Below, one piece after another: positions 46,768 through 56,231 of a stretch of DNA of 64,000 nucleotides. The notes under the pieces are model-generated. The model was not told the DNA's origin. It searched no databases and saw only the letters and a program-made list of their open reading frames with translations. Position 1 is the first letter of the stretch; each line of letters starts with the position of its first letter. Origin of the DNA: Acinetobacter courvalinii (GTDB lineage: Bacteria > Pseudomonadota > Gammaproteobacteria > Pseudomonadales > Moraxellaceae). The stretch lies in the NCBI RefSeq assembly GCF_014635545.1, contig NZ_BMDA01000007.1, positions 80,510-144,509 of the forward strand, given 5' to 3'. The position numbers and the translations under genes were made by a program.

Positions 46768-47607
46768 ATGGCGACAGCATTGAATAAAAATATTTGTTTT
46801 ATTGGCGGTGGTAATATGGCCCAGGCCTTGATTGGTGGCTTACTTTCTCGTGGATTACCCACCACACGCATTACCGTTTCTGATCCTGTAGAGCAAATTC
46901 GTCACGTATTAGAAGAAAAAGGAATTCAGACCACGACTGAGAATGTTGACGCAATCAAGCATGCCGATGTCGTGGTGTTGGCGGTAAAGCCGCAGGTACT
47001 GGCAACGGTATTACAACCATTAAAGGGCCTATTGTCAGATAAACTGGTAATCTCGATTATTGCAGGGGCTGAAATTCAGACCATTTCAGATTTGATCGGT
47101 GGCAGTCAGCGTATTGTCCGTGTTATGCCGAATACGCCAGCGCTGGTGCAGACGGGTGCCCATGGGATTTATGCGCCTGCAGCAGTTGATGCTCAAGACC
47201 GTGAATTGACCAGTCAGATTCTTGCAGCGACAGGTTTGACCCTCTGGGTAGAAAATGAAGCACAGATTGATGCAGTAACTGCAGTATCGGGTTCTGGTCC
47301 TGCATATTTCTTCTATTTGATGGAAAGCATGATTCGCGCTGGTAAAAATCTGGGACTGGATGAAAAGGTTGCAACTGCATTAACCTTGCAAACCGCATTA
47401 GGTGCGGCACAAATGGCAATTACCAGTTCAAATTCTCCCGCAGAATTACGTAAAAATGTGACCTCTCCCAACGGCACAACCCAAGCAGCTTTAGAGGTGT
47501 TTGACCGTGCCCAGATTTCACAAAATATTCAAGCAGCGCTTGCAGCAGCTCAAAAGCGTAGCCAAGAGCTTGCGCAAGAGCTGAGTGACAAGACTAAATC
47601 GGTTTAA
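46768..47607 (+). CDS. proC: Pyrroline-5-carboxylate reductase
   Basis: A 279-residue enzyme for the last step of proline synthesis. The NADPH fold is CFIGGGNMAQALIGGLL, followed by VVLAVKPQVL, RVMPNTPALVQTGAHGI and the signature AVSGSGPAYFFYLMES. It has 15 bases between it and tilS and 16 bases before yggT; proC-yggT is a common pair. Confidence 0.96.
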   Translation: MATALNKNICFIGGGNMAQALIGGLLSRGLPTTRITVSDPVEQIRHVLEEKGIQTTTENVDAIKHADVVVLAVKPQVLATVLQPLKGLLSDKLVISIIAGAEIQTISDLIGGSQRIVRVMPNTPALVQTGAHGIYAPAAVDAQDRELTSQILAATGLTLWVENEAQIDAVTAVSGSGPAYFFYLMESMIRAGKNLGLDEKVATALTLQTALGAAQMAITSSNSPAELRKNVTSPNGTTQAALEVFDRAQISQNIQAALAAAQKRSQELAQELSDKTKSV

Positions 47608-47623
47608 GTAGGATAAGACAATT

Positions 47624-48193
47624 ATGGGTGCAAGTTCTGCGCTAATTTTTGGTGTTTTGATCAATGTTGCAATTTTATTGGTCTTTTTCCGTTTTTTAAT
47701 GCAATTGGCGGCAGTGAGTCCATACAATCCGGTGGTGCTTTCGACAGTGAAAGCAACCAAGATTGTAGATATTTTTAGTCGTATTTTTCCAACAGTAGGT
47801 AAAGGTCGTGTCAATTTAGCGGCAGTAGCTTTGTTGCTGGTGCTATATTTACTGAAAATGTTCGGCCTGATGTATTTATCAGGGCAGATGCCACACAGCG
47901 CCGTGTATCTGGTGGTGACCACCTTTGTGACCATGATTCAGGACCTGATCCGTTTCTGTCGTTATTTGATTTTTGCCACCATTATTTTAAGTTGGGTGGT
48001 GATGTTTACCCAGTCACGCTCGCCATATATCGAAGTGATTCAGGAGCTGGCTGAGCCTTTACTTGCACCTTTCCGTCGTATCATGCCGAATATGGGGATG
48101 ATTGACCTTTCTCCAATTCTGGCATTTCTGGCACTGTATGTAGCCGAAATCCTGATGAATGAAGCAGCTAAAGTCCTGTTAACGGGCCTTTAA
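47624..48193 (+). CDS. YggT family membrane protein
   Basis: A 189-residue inner-membrane protein with two YGGT repeats: an N-terminal pair of hydrophobic segments (residues ~5-25 and 68-90) and a C-terminal pair (~105-125 and ~160-185), each followed by a short amphipathic stretch such as SRSPYIEVIQELAEPLLAPF. The family is linked with osmotic or potassium shock resistance and sometimes cell division. It follows proC directly and ends at a terminator. Confidence 0.87.
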   Translation: MGASSALIFGVLINVAILLVFFRFLMQLAAVSPYNPVVLSTVKATKIVDIFSRIFPTVGKGRVNLAAVALLLVLYLLKMFGLMYLSGQMPHSAVYLVVTTFVTMIQDLIRFCRYLIFATIILSWVVMFTQSRSPYIEVIQELAEPLLAPFRRIMPNMGMIDLSPILAFLALYVAEILMNEAAKVLLTGL

Positions 48194-48208
48194 GCGAGTT
48201 TGATTCAA

Positions 48209-48238
48209 TAAAAAATGGGCATCATGCCCATTTTTTAT
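48209..48238. terminator. Bidirectional terminator after yggT
   Basis: AAAAAATGGGCAT / ATGCCCATTTTTT, stem flanked by A- and T-runs; the opposing gene ends at 48235, its stop codon lying in the T-run. Confidence 0.9.
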
Positions 48239-49362
48239 TTCTTGATCAAGCGTTGTCGTATGGCCCGGTTTAAGGGATTGGAAAAGTAGCGTGCAATCAA
48301 GGCACCTAATCCAATGGCGAGAATAAGATAGAGCAATAATAACACCAGTTTAATATTACCCTCGGTCAGTGCCGGTGTATAAAACAGTTTGAAAAAACCT
48401 AAAATAATCAGATGGAATAAATAAATTTCATAACTGTTCTTACCAATCTCTTGCAGCCACTTCAAGCGCTGGACCTGTATAACCTGCTCATTTACGACAT
48501 TCGCAAGAATGACGATTGCTGTTGCCAGTGCAAATAGACTGATTCCCCAAACACAGTTTTGTTTAATCGGGGCAGAAAAGTAGATGATAAACATGGTCGC
48601 AATCGCCATATATTTCAGGCCTGACCAAGTGCGGGCTTGTAGTTTCAGTTGCGGTGCAATCAGTGCCGCAATACAGCCAAAAGCAATCCCGTCAAAGCTT
48701 GAAAAATAATGGTATAGGTAAGCACCACTTTCTTCACCATAGTGCAAAGATCTAAAATAGGGTGCAAATAGAATTAAGGTGAAACACACCAATAGAAAGT
48801 AGGGTTTTCTCTTAAACAGCAGCGCGGTCAGCGGAAACAGCAAATAAAAGACTTCTTCCACAGATAATGACCATAACACGCCAAGCGCATAGTTGACCCA
48901 GCCATTTTCGATAATCAGCAGATTCATCCAGAAGGTCAGTGCTGCCAGATTGACGGTGGATTGAGCCACCACGATGCCATTTGGGGCTTGCGTCATAAAA
49001 GGCTTGAGCTCAAATGCACCGAGAAGATTGACCACACAAATCAGCAGAATCAGGGTCGGCATGATGCGTGCAAATCGTGATATATAAAAATCCCGGGTAT
49101 TGATCTGCTGCAATGCTCCCCAACGCTTGATGGTATGGGAGGTGATGAGATAGCCCGAGATCACGAAAAACATAGTGACGCCGTAGTTACCATTGCGGGC
49201 TAAAAGCGTGGTGATGTTTTCGCCAAAAACCTGAAAGTTAATGGAAGTATCAAATAGTTTGTAAGGAATATTGAAGTGATGCAGTAACACCAGAAAGATT
49301 GAAATACAGCGTAATGAATCAATAGAGTGAAAACGCTTGAATTGGACTTGATTAAAGGACAT
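48235..49362 (-). CDS. Acyltransferase family 3 membrane protein (OafA/YrhL-like)
   Basis: A 375-residue protein with about ten hydrophobic segments. The N-terminus has the family pattern (SIDSLRCISIFLVLLHHF with the His pair) and then TMFFVISGYLITSHTI; a further conserved region is GVLWSLSVEEVFYLLFP. These enzymes transfer acetyl or other acyl groups onto lipopolysaccharide, exopolysaccharide or other envelope glycans. No surface-polysaccharide cluster is adjacent, so the substrate is unknown. An AGGAG site precedes the ATG. Confidence 0.87.
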   Translation of the reverse strand: MSFNQVQFKRFHSIDSLRCISIFLVLLHHFNIPYKLFDTSINFQVFGENITTLLARNGNYGVTMFFVISGYLITSHTIKRWGALQQINTRDFYISRFARIMPTLILLICVVNLLGAFELKPFMTQAPNGIVVAQSTVNLAALTFWMNLLIIENGWVNYALGVLWSLSVEEVFYLLFPLTALLFKRKPYFLLVCFTLILFAPYFRSLHYGEESGAYLYHYFSSFDGIAFGCIAALIAPQLKLQARTWSGLKYMAIATMFIIYFSAPIKQNCVWGISLFALATAIVILANVVNEQVIQVQRLKWLQEIGKNSYEIYLFHLIILGFFKLFYTPALTEGNIKLVLLLLYLILAIGLGALIARYFSNPLNRAIRQRLIKK

Positions 49363-49421
49363 GTTGCATTCCTTTCTCCTATACGAATTAATTGTTATCG
49401 GCTATTCTTTATTATTGTGTT

Positions 49422-49457
49422 CTTGTAGCGCAGGGGAGTTTATCCCCTGTCTGCAAG
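49422..49457. other. Long hairpin downstream of polA
   Basis: CTTGTAG pairs with CTGCAAG and, inside, CAGGGGA pairs with TCCCCTG around GTTTA (49431-49449). No T-run follows on the polA strand. It may stabilise the polA 3' end or be part of a small RNA, the site occupied by Spot 42 in enterobacteria, but no sRNA promoter-terminator pair is visible. Confidence 0.4.
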
Positions 49458-49488
49458 AAACATTTTGTTTTTGTGTAATCAGGCTAGT

Positions 49489-52254
49489 TTAATGCGCAGC
49501 ATCCCAGTTTAGACCCTGTCCGACTTCCACCACAAATGGCACTGAAATCTCTAGTACCGATTGCATCACTTCCGCAATTCGTTTGGAAAGTTCATCGGCG
49601 ATTGCCACATCTGCTTCAAATACAAGTTCATCGTGGACCTGTAATAACAGTTTGGCCTGATCTTTGGGTAGCATTTTATCGACGGCGATCATGGCCAGCT
49701 TAATAATATCTGCCGCACTGCCTTGTAACGGGGCATTGATTGCTGCACGTTCAGCTGCCTGTTTGATCATTTTGTTGCTCGCCATAATGTCAGGCGTATA
49801 CAAACGTCGACCTAAAATGGTTTCCACAAAGCCTTGCTCACGTGCGATCTGGCGGGTACGTTCCATATAATCCAGTACCCCAGGGTAGCGTTGGAAGTAA
49901 CGCGCGATATAGCTACGCGATTCTTCACGGCTAAAGCCAAGCTGACGGGTTAAACCGAATTCAGACATCCCATAGAGCAGACCGAAGTTGACCGCTTTGG
50001 CCTGACGACGTTGGTCATTGGTGACATCTTCAATAGCAATACCTAGTACTTCGGAAGCGGTACGGCGGTGTACGTCCTGACCTTGCTGGAAAGCATGCAC
50101 CAACGCATCATCTTGTGAGAAATGCGCCATCAAACGTAATTCGATTTGCGAATAATCGGCAGCGAGTAACACGCGACCTTCAGGTGCAATAAAGGCTTTA
50201 CGGATCTGACGGCCAATCGGAGTACGGATTGGAATGTTTTGCAGGTTTGGATCGGTTGAAGACAAACGACCTGTCGCGGTTAAAGCTTGGTGATAGCTGG
50301 TATGCACACGGTGGGTTGCATCATTTGACTGCACAATCAGGCGATCGGTATAGGTATTTTTGAGTTTCGCCAAACCGCGATGTTCTAAAATCACTTCAGC
50401 CAATGGATGTTCAATTTTCTCAAGAATACTTTCACTGGTGCTGTATTGACCGGTTGCCGTCTTCTTGCCACCTTTAAGTCCAAGCTTTTCAAACAGCACT
50501 TCACCGACCTGTTTTGGAGATGCGACATTAAAGGCTTCACCTGCGAGTTCGGCTGCCTGTGCTTCAAGAGTCTGAATGGTTTCGGAAAACTCTACGCTGA
50601 GTTGATCAAGGAAAGCATGATCCAGTTTAATCCCATCTTCTTCCATACCCGTGAGCACGCGCGCAACAGGCATTTCAATGTTATGCAGGATATTGACCAG
50701 TTCCGGATGGTCTTTCAGTTTTGCTGCAAGCACTTCGTATAAACGATAGGTCACATGCGCATCTTCAGCGGCATAATGCGCTGCCACTTCAAGCTCAATC
50801 TGGTTAAAGGTTTTCTGTTTGGCGCCTTTACCTGCGATCTGCTCAAAAGTCGTAGTCAAATGACTGAGATAAAGACGTGCAACATCATCCATGCCATGTC
50901 TGGTTGCTGCCGCATTCAATACATAAGACGCCAGCATGGTATCGAAATACCAGCCTTGAATGGTAATACCGTGATTGGCAAAGATGTGGGCATCATATTT
51001 TAGATGATGACCAATTTTCTTGACCTGTTCATTTTCAAGAATCGGTTTGATCTGGGCCAGAAGCTGTTCACGATTCAGTTGTTCTGGTGCACCTTCATAA
51101 TCATGGGCAACCGGAACATAGTACGCATCATTGGCATCAAAGGCGACCGAGAACCCGACTAGCTCAGCAAAGCGGTAGTCCAGATTGGTAGTTTCAGTAT
51201 CAATCGCAAAATGATCTGCTTGCTGCATACGTTGCAATAATGCACCCCAATCCTGCTGGCTCAGCACGGTATGGTAGGTCGCTGTACCCAGTTGATCATC
51301 CTGACTCGACAGACTGGCATGATCTTCAATCACCACTTGCTCAGTTTTTTGTTCTGCTTTGGTAATACTTTGTGCAGCCTGTTGATAAGCAGGGCTATTC
51401 GGATTATTGGGATGATCCAGCGACTGTAACTGGTTACGGAATTCAAGCTCGGTATACAGGTGACGTAACTGATCTACATTTGGATTGGTGAGTTTCAGGT
51501 CATGCCAATCTAAAGCCAGATCAAGATCACAAACAATACTTGCCAATTGATGGTCAATCTTGATGTTGTCTAGATTATCTTTAATGTTCTGGCTAATTTT
51601 GCCTTTCAATTGATCGGCATTGGCAATGATATTGCTTAATGTGCCGTATTCATTTAACAACTTGGCCGCTGTTTTGGCACCCACACCCGGCACCCCCATG
51701 ATGCCGTCAGACGCATCGCCCATCAGGGTTAGGTAATCGATGATCTGATTTGGATGAACCCCAAATTTCTCGAAAACACCCGCTTCATCTAAAACACGTT
51801 CTTTGAAGCTATCTTCCAGTTTGACGTGTTCATTGACCAGCTGCGCCATGTCCTTGTCACCGGTGGAAATCAGGACATGGTGACCTTCCGAAAGCGCACG
51901 TTTGGTGAGTGTGCCAATGATATCATCCGCTTCCGCCCCTGGAAGGCTATACAACGGAATACCCTGTGCTCTGATTAAAGCATGTAAATAAGGAATTTGC
52001 TGAGACAACTCCTCAGGCATACTTGGTCGATCACCTTTATAGATCGGTGATAACTTATGGCGGAAAGTCGGTTCTGGCGTATCGAAAATCACTGCCATAT
52101 GAGTCGGTTGGGTACGACGCATCAATTTCTGGATTGCTGAAATTGCACCACGTATTGCATTGGTATGTAAGCCAGTAGACGTCGTTAATGGCGGTAAAGC
52201 GTGAAAAGCACGAAACAAGAAATAAGACCCGTCAACCAAGACAAAAGGTGGCAT
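49489..52254 (-). CDS. polA: DNA polymerase I
   Basis: A 921-residue three-domain polymerase for lagging-strand processing and repair. The 5' nuclease domain (residues 1-~290) has VDGSYFLFRAFHALPPL, STGDKDMAQLV and LMGDASDGIMGVPGVG. The 3'-5' proofreading domain keeps its acidic residues (FAIDTETTNLD, KYDAHIF, YAAEDAHVTYRL). The polymerase domain has ADYSQIELRLMAHFSQD, RRQAKAVNFGLLYG and LLQVHDELVFE. All three activities should be intact. Confidence 0.97.
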   Translation of the reverse strand: MPPFVLVDGSYFLFRAFHALPPLTTSTGLHTNAIRGAISAIQKLMRRTQPTHMAVIFDTPEPTFRHKLSPIYKGDRPSMPEELSQQIPYLHALIRAQGIPLYSLPGAEADDIIGTLTKRALSEGHHVLISTGDKDMAQLVNEHVKLEDSFKERVLDEAGVFEKFGVHPNQIIDYLTLMGDASDGIMGVPGVGAKTAAKLLNEYGTLSNIIANADQLKGKISQNIKDNLDNIKIDHQLASIVCDLDLALDWHDLKLTNPNVDQLRHLYTELEFRNQLQSLDHPNNPNSPAYQQAAQSITKAEQKTEQVVIEDHASLSSQDDQLGTATYHTVLSQQDWGALLQRMQQADHFAIDTETTNLDYRFAELVGFSVAFDANDAYYVPVAHDYEGAPEQLNREQLLAQIKPILENEQVKKIGHHLKYDAHIFANHGITIQGWYFDTMLASYVLNAAATRHGMDDVARLYLSHLTTTFEQIAGKGAKQKTFNQIELEVAAHYAAEDAHVTYRLYEVLAAKLKDHPELVNILHNIEMPVARVLTGMEEDGIKLDHAFLDQLSVEFSETIQTLEAQAAELAGEAFNVASPKQVGEVLFEKLGLKGGKKTATGQYSTSESILEKIEHPLAEVILEHRGLAKLKNTYTDRLIVQSNDATHRVHTSYHQALTATGRLSSTDPNLQNIPIRTPIGRQIRKAFIAPEGRVLLAADYSQIELRLMAHFSQDDALVHAFQQGQDVHRRTASEVLGIAIEDVTNDQRRQAKAVNFGLLYGMSEFGLTRQLGFSREESRSYIARYFQRYPGVLDYMERTRQIAREQGFVETILGRRLYTPDIMASNKMIKQAAERAAINAPLQGSAADIIKLAMIAVDKMLPKDQAKLLLQVHDELVFEADVAIADELSKRIAEVMQSVLEISVPFVVEVGQGLNWDAAH

Positions 52255-52442
52255 TGCGCAAATCCTAATTATAAATTAGTCGGTATTTTACGTGAAAAAG
52301 CGGTGGCTGTCTTATCTGAACTGGAATCTGTAGCAGGGGAACTGTGGTTTAAGATTTGCAGTATTTTGTATGTGAAAATACCTGCTTATGCAGTGATCAA
52401 GTAAGATACCAGCAATGAAGCTGTCATAATTGATATAAGTCT

Positions 52443-55304
52443 ATGTATAAAAAAGACAAACAGGGAATAGTCGTTGTCCTGATTGCTTTGACGGTGTTGC
52501 TTGCTTGTGCGGTTGCATTCAAATGGCATGCGACTGTTATTGCCGCGACAATCGGGCTGACCGTTGTTATTGTGCACATTCTGTCTGAGATTCATCAGCG
52601 CTTGCTACAACTTGAACAAGCAAGCGGGAATGGTTTTGTGCCGGCTACAGGGATGGCTGTCCAGAAAATTGTGATTTATAGCGCAGCATTGGTGGCCCTG
52701 TTTGCCTATGCGAATACTTGGATGTGGCTGGCAGGTGGTGCTTTATTGGTGTTGCTGTTGTGCCTGATCCAAACCATCAGTGCATTCCAGACGCGTTTAT
52801 TGCATCTGGAACAGCATGCGATTCAACACCATCAGATTCAGGTCGAGCGCGCCGCTCAAGCCCAGTCAACTCCGCTGGATCAGCAGCTTGAACACACAAC
52901 TACAGCTTCTTCTAATCCTATTGACTCCGTGCAGCATCCGGCATGGATGCAGCAAACAATTGAATCCGTTGCAGCACCAGTTGGGCAGAACTCGACGCCA
53001 GTGGCTCAAGCCACTAAGCCGAATACACCAGGTTGGTGGCAGCCCGCACTGGACTGGATGATACACGGCAATCCGATTCTGCGTGTCGCTGTTGCAGTAT
53101 TGATGGTGGGTGTGGTTTTACTCTTACGTTTTGCCAGTGAACATTGGCAACTCAGTCTGGGTGTAAAACTGGGCTTTATTGCCAGTGCCGGTATCGCGAC
53201 GACTGTGGCGGGGTATTGGCTGCAACGGAAAAATCAGCTCTTTGCCGTCGCGTTGCAAGGCGTAGGGCTGGCAGTCGTGTTCCTGACCTTGATTTTCTCT
53301 CATCATTTTGCCGTGATTGCCAGCTTAAGCACAGCCAGTATTTTATTTGTGATTTTATTATCGGCTACGGTTTATCTGAGTTTAAAGCAACACGCCCTGT
53401 ATTTGGCCATGTTGGCCTTGACCATGGCTTATCTTGCACCGTTGGTGATTCCACAAAATCATCCGGATGTGATTTTTCTGTTTGGCTATTACTTTGTCAT
53501 TAACTTGGCGGTGGCAGCGCTAAACTTTATTCAACCTTGGAAAATCCTGCATCAGATTGCGTTCTTTGCCACCATGTTTATTGGTGGTTCTAGCATCGGG
53601 GTGTATGCCAAGACATCGCAGTTCGATACTTTGGATGTAATCCTGTGGTTGCATATCGCTTTATTTATCTGGCTGAGTATCCGTTATAGCCAGTTAATGC
53701 TACGCGCTCAAAACCAGCAACCAACCGATCAGTCATCTGAGCGCTTACAGCCGATTCTGGATGTCGGCCTGATCTTTAGTGTGCCTGTGCTGGGCTTTTC
53801 CTTGCATGCTTATTTAATGCATAACTCGACCTCAGCACTGACGTGGGGAGCCGTTGCACTTGCTGCGACTTATATTGCCTTAAATCTCTGGATTAAACGT
53901 CAGTATCCGCAACTTTCAATTTTAGCCAAAAGCTTTTTTATCCTTGCGGTGGTATTCGTTGCATTAATTTTCCCACTGGCCAAAGGGGCGCATTGGACCT
54001 CAACCGGCTGGGTGATTCAGGGCACGGCACTAATCGTTTGGGGTGTCACCGAGCGTTATCGTTTAAGTCGTTATGTGGGCGTCGCACTGGTCTTGCTCAG
54101 TTCGGTAGCATTGCTGTTTCAGGTCTGGTCAAATGATCATTTCCCGATTTTAAGCACCGCAATTTTTGCATTAGCGCAATTTATTTCGGCTTTTTACTTG
54201 TTGCATTATCAGGAAGTCGAAAAATATTTCAGTGCGCGCATGCTCAGCGGCGTGTTTTTAGCACTGGGTTTATATTCTGGAGCGATTGCTGCGGTTGAAT
54301 TGATGCAATGGCAACAACATGGGCTAAGTCCATATCTCGCGGTCGCAGCTATCTTGCTAGCTTTGTTTAGTCTGGCCGTACAGCTTAAATCTCGATTGCA
54401 ATGGGGCAGTGTACAGCTCATCTTGTTGGCTGGCTTATTAGCATTGCTCTACGTGGAAAGTTTTGCTCAAAATGTGTATTCGGTTTGGCATTGGTCGAGT
54501 AGCTTAAACCAGCTCAGCTTTGCTGTAGCGTCGATTGCCATGACCTTGATTCTGATGTTTTTGAGTGATAACAAATCTAAAGCATCGCTCATGCTGTGGT
54601 CTGCTTTGCTCTGGCTTAGCCTCGCCAGTATTGGATTGGCTATTTTTCCAATCATGCCGCTTGTTGCACTTGCGATTGTCCCTGCGATTTATAGTATCTG
54701 GCGATTTATATCGAAGAACACCCAATTGCTGCATCAGGTTCCGATCTGGTGCTTAACCCTGTTCTGGTTGGTATTAGTCAGTCTGGATCCTTATTCTGCG
54801 CAGCAATATTATGTATTACCGCTATTTAACCTGACCGATATTTTGTCTTTATTGATGTTCTTTGGTCTGATCTGGATGATTTATCATCATGACTTTAGCG
54901 CAGAGCGTTCGATAGAATGGGGTTTTAAAGTCACCACGATTTTGATTGGGCTGTTGGTGCTGAGTAGTGTGGTGGTACGTGCCATGCATCATTATCTAGG
55001 CACGCCATTTTGGGGGACAGCCATCTGGTCGAATGGTGATGTGCAACTGAGTTTGACGCTGCTGTGGGTGATTCTGGCGTTTATCCTGATGACCTTTTCC
55101 AGCCGCCGTCACATTCGTCAAATCTGGTTTGTTGGTGCGGCTTTATTGGGCATTGTGGTGCTGAAGCTCCTGTTATTGGACTTATCGCAAAGTGGCACTT
55201 TAACCCGTGTGATTTCGTTTATTGGTTCGGGTGCGGTGATGCTGGTGATTGCTTATTTGGCACCGTTGCCACCTGCGCTAAGTGAAACAGAGAAAGAAAG
55301 CTAA
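52443..55304 (+). CDS. DUF2339 large polytopic membrane protein
   Basis: A 953-residue protein made mostly of hydrophobic segments, perhaps 25 or more. Two segments start the protein, a glutamine- and proline-rich soluble stretch follows at ~residues 105-195, then helices run to the end, beginning NPILRVAVAVLMVGVVLLLRFA. This layout is that of the DUF2339 family, whose function is unknown. It stands alone in its transcription direction; its stop is immediately adjacent to the mscS-like gene's stop on the other strand. Confidence 0.85.
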   Translation: MYKKDKQGIVVVLIALTVLLACAVAFKWHATVIAATIGLTVVIVHILSEIHQRLLQLEQASGNGFVPATGMAVQKIVIYSAALVALFAYANTWMWLAGGALLVLLLCLIQTISAFQTRLLHLEQHAIQHHQIQVERAAQAQSTPLDQQLEHTTTASSNPIDSVQHPAWMQQTIESVAAPVGQNSTPVAQATKPNTPGWWQPALDWMIHGNPILRVAVAVLMVGVVLLLRFASEHWQLSLGVKLGFIASAGIATTVAGYWLQRKNQLFAVALQGVGLAVVFLTLIFSHHFAVIASLSTASILFVILLSATVYLSLKQHALYLAMLALTMAYLAPLVIPQNHPDVIFLFGYYFVINLAVAALNFIQPWKILHQIAFFATMFIGGSSIGVYAKTSQFDTLDVILWLHIALFIWLSIRYSQLMLRAQNQQPTDQSSERLQPILDVGLIFSVPVLGFSLHAYLMHNSTSALTWGAVALAATYIALNLWIKRQYPQLSILAKSFFILAVVFVALIFPLAKGAHWTSTGWVIQGTALIVWGVTERYRLSRYVGVALVLLSSVALLFQVWSNDHFPILSTAIFALAQFISAFYLLHYQEVEKYFSARMLSGVFLALGLYSGAIAAVELMQWQQHGLSPYLAVAAILLALFSLAVQLKSRLQWGSVQLILLAGLLALLYVESFAQNVYSVWHWSSSLNQLSFAVASIAMTLILMFLSDNKSKASLMLWSALLWLSLASIGLAIFPIMPLVALAIVPAIYSIWRFISKNTQLLHQVPIWCLTLFWLVLVSLDPYSAQQYYVLPLFNLTDILSLLMFFGLIWMIYHHDFSAERSIEWGFKVTTILIGLLVLSSVVVRAMHHYLGTPFWGTAIWSNGDVQLSLTLLWVILAFILMTFSSRRHIRQIWFVGAALLGIVVLKLLLLDLSQSGTLTRVISFIGSGAVMLVIAYLAPLPPALSETEKES

Positions 55305-55318
55305 TTATCTTTCTTTCT
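55291..55318. terminator. Shared hairpin at the junction of convergent genes
   Basis: AGAAAGAAAG / CTTTCTTTCT, 10 bp with an 8-base loop. Its arms are the last codons of the two convergent genes, whose stop codons touch at 55304/55305. The flanking T-run (TCTTTTTT) is on the plus-strand side. Confidence 0.6.
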
Positions 55319-56222
55319 GGTCTTTTTTCAGTTCTTTCTGATTGGCATATTGATCGATTTCATCATTTTCTAAAGGGAGAGGTCGATCAATCAGGCCCAT
55401 TTTCGGTACAGGAATCTCGATTTCATTTTCCAGGAAGCCATTACGAATCCGCTCCTGCATTTCATCACGGACTTTGAGTGAGTTTTCCTGACGGCACCAC
55501 ACTGCAAATAACAACTCAATGGAAGACTCCCTGAACGCCGTTACCGTCACTGTTGCTTTCGGGTCATCCATCACCAGTGGATATTTCGCTGCAACATCTA
55601 ACAAGACTTGACGAACTTTGATGATATCTTCATGGAAGTTAATCGCCAGCGTAATCGGGATCCGCCGTATCGGATATTTGGATAAGTTCATCACCGGTGT
55701 TCGAATCAGCTGTTCGTTCGGCAAGCGAATATAAACATTATCCAGCGTCAAAAGTTTGACTGAGAGTAAGTCAATTGAAATCACTTCACCTTCAATGGTT
55801 TGCCCCCGAATCAAGGTAATCTGAATGGTATCGCCGACTTCAAAGGAACCTTCGCCAATTAGGAACAAACCGCTGATCAAGTTGGTTGCTGAAGTCTGAG
55901 AGGCGAAACCCAGCGCCACCGTCAAGATCCCCGCTGCACCGAGAAAGACACTCAGTTTAAAACCCGCTTCCCTTAAACTGGTCATGATGAACAGCAAGAA
56001 AATAAAGTAAAAAATACCTCGACGCCATAATAAGCGTTGATGGGCATTAAAACGGCTGCCAATGGTGCGGATAAAGGCATTGGACACCAGTCGCGCAATC
56101 AGGAAGCCGATAAAACATAAAATAATGGCGACCACAATTTCGCTGAGGCGCTCAAAATTAATATTGGTAAAAACACTGGTCAGGCTGCCAGCAACATCTT
56201 TTGGAATATTTGAATTCGGCAT
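55305..56222 (-). CDS. Mechanosensitive ion channel of the MscS family
   Basis: 305 residues. Three hydrophobic segments (residues ~28-50, 70-90, and the pore helix ~95-120) precede the MscS beta domain. The pore region reads FLGAAGILTVALGFASQTSA followed by NLISGLFLIGEGSFEVGDTI, the family signature. The C-terminus is charged (QKELKKDQKER). It releases solutes on hypo-osmotic shock. It follows the 56232-57053 gene by nine bases and is co-transcribed with it. Confidence 0.9.
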   Translation of the reverse strand: MPNSNIPKDVAGSLTSVFTNINFERLSEIVVAIILCFIGFLIARLVSNAFIRTIGSRFNAHQRLLWRRGIFYFIFLLFIMTSLREAGFKLSVFLGAAGILTVALGFASQTSATNLISGLFLIGEGSFEVGDTIQITLIRGQTIEGEVISIDLLSVKLLTLDNVYIRLPNEQLIRTPVMNLSKYPIRRIPITLAINFHEDIIKVRQVLLDVAAKYPLVMDDPKATVTVTAFRESSIELLFAVWCRQENSLKVRDEMQERIRNGFLENEIEIPVPKMGLIDRPLPLENDEIDQYANQKELKKDQKER

Positions 56223-56231
56223 GGCAACCCC

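Noticed and set aside
52201-52404. A 67-residue plus-strand frame overlapping the polA start
   Set aside because: Mostly antisense to polA with no family resemblance or ribosome binding site.
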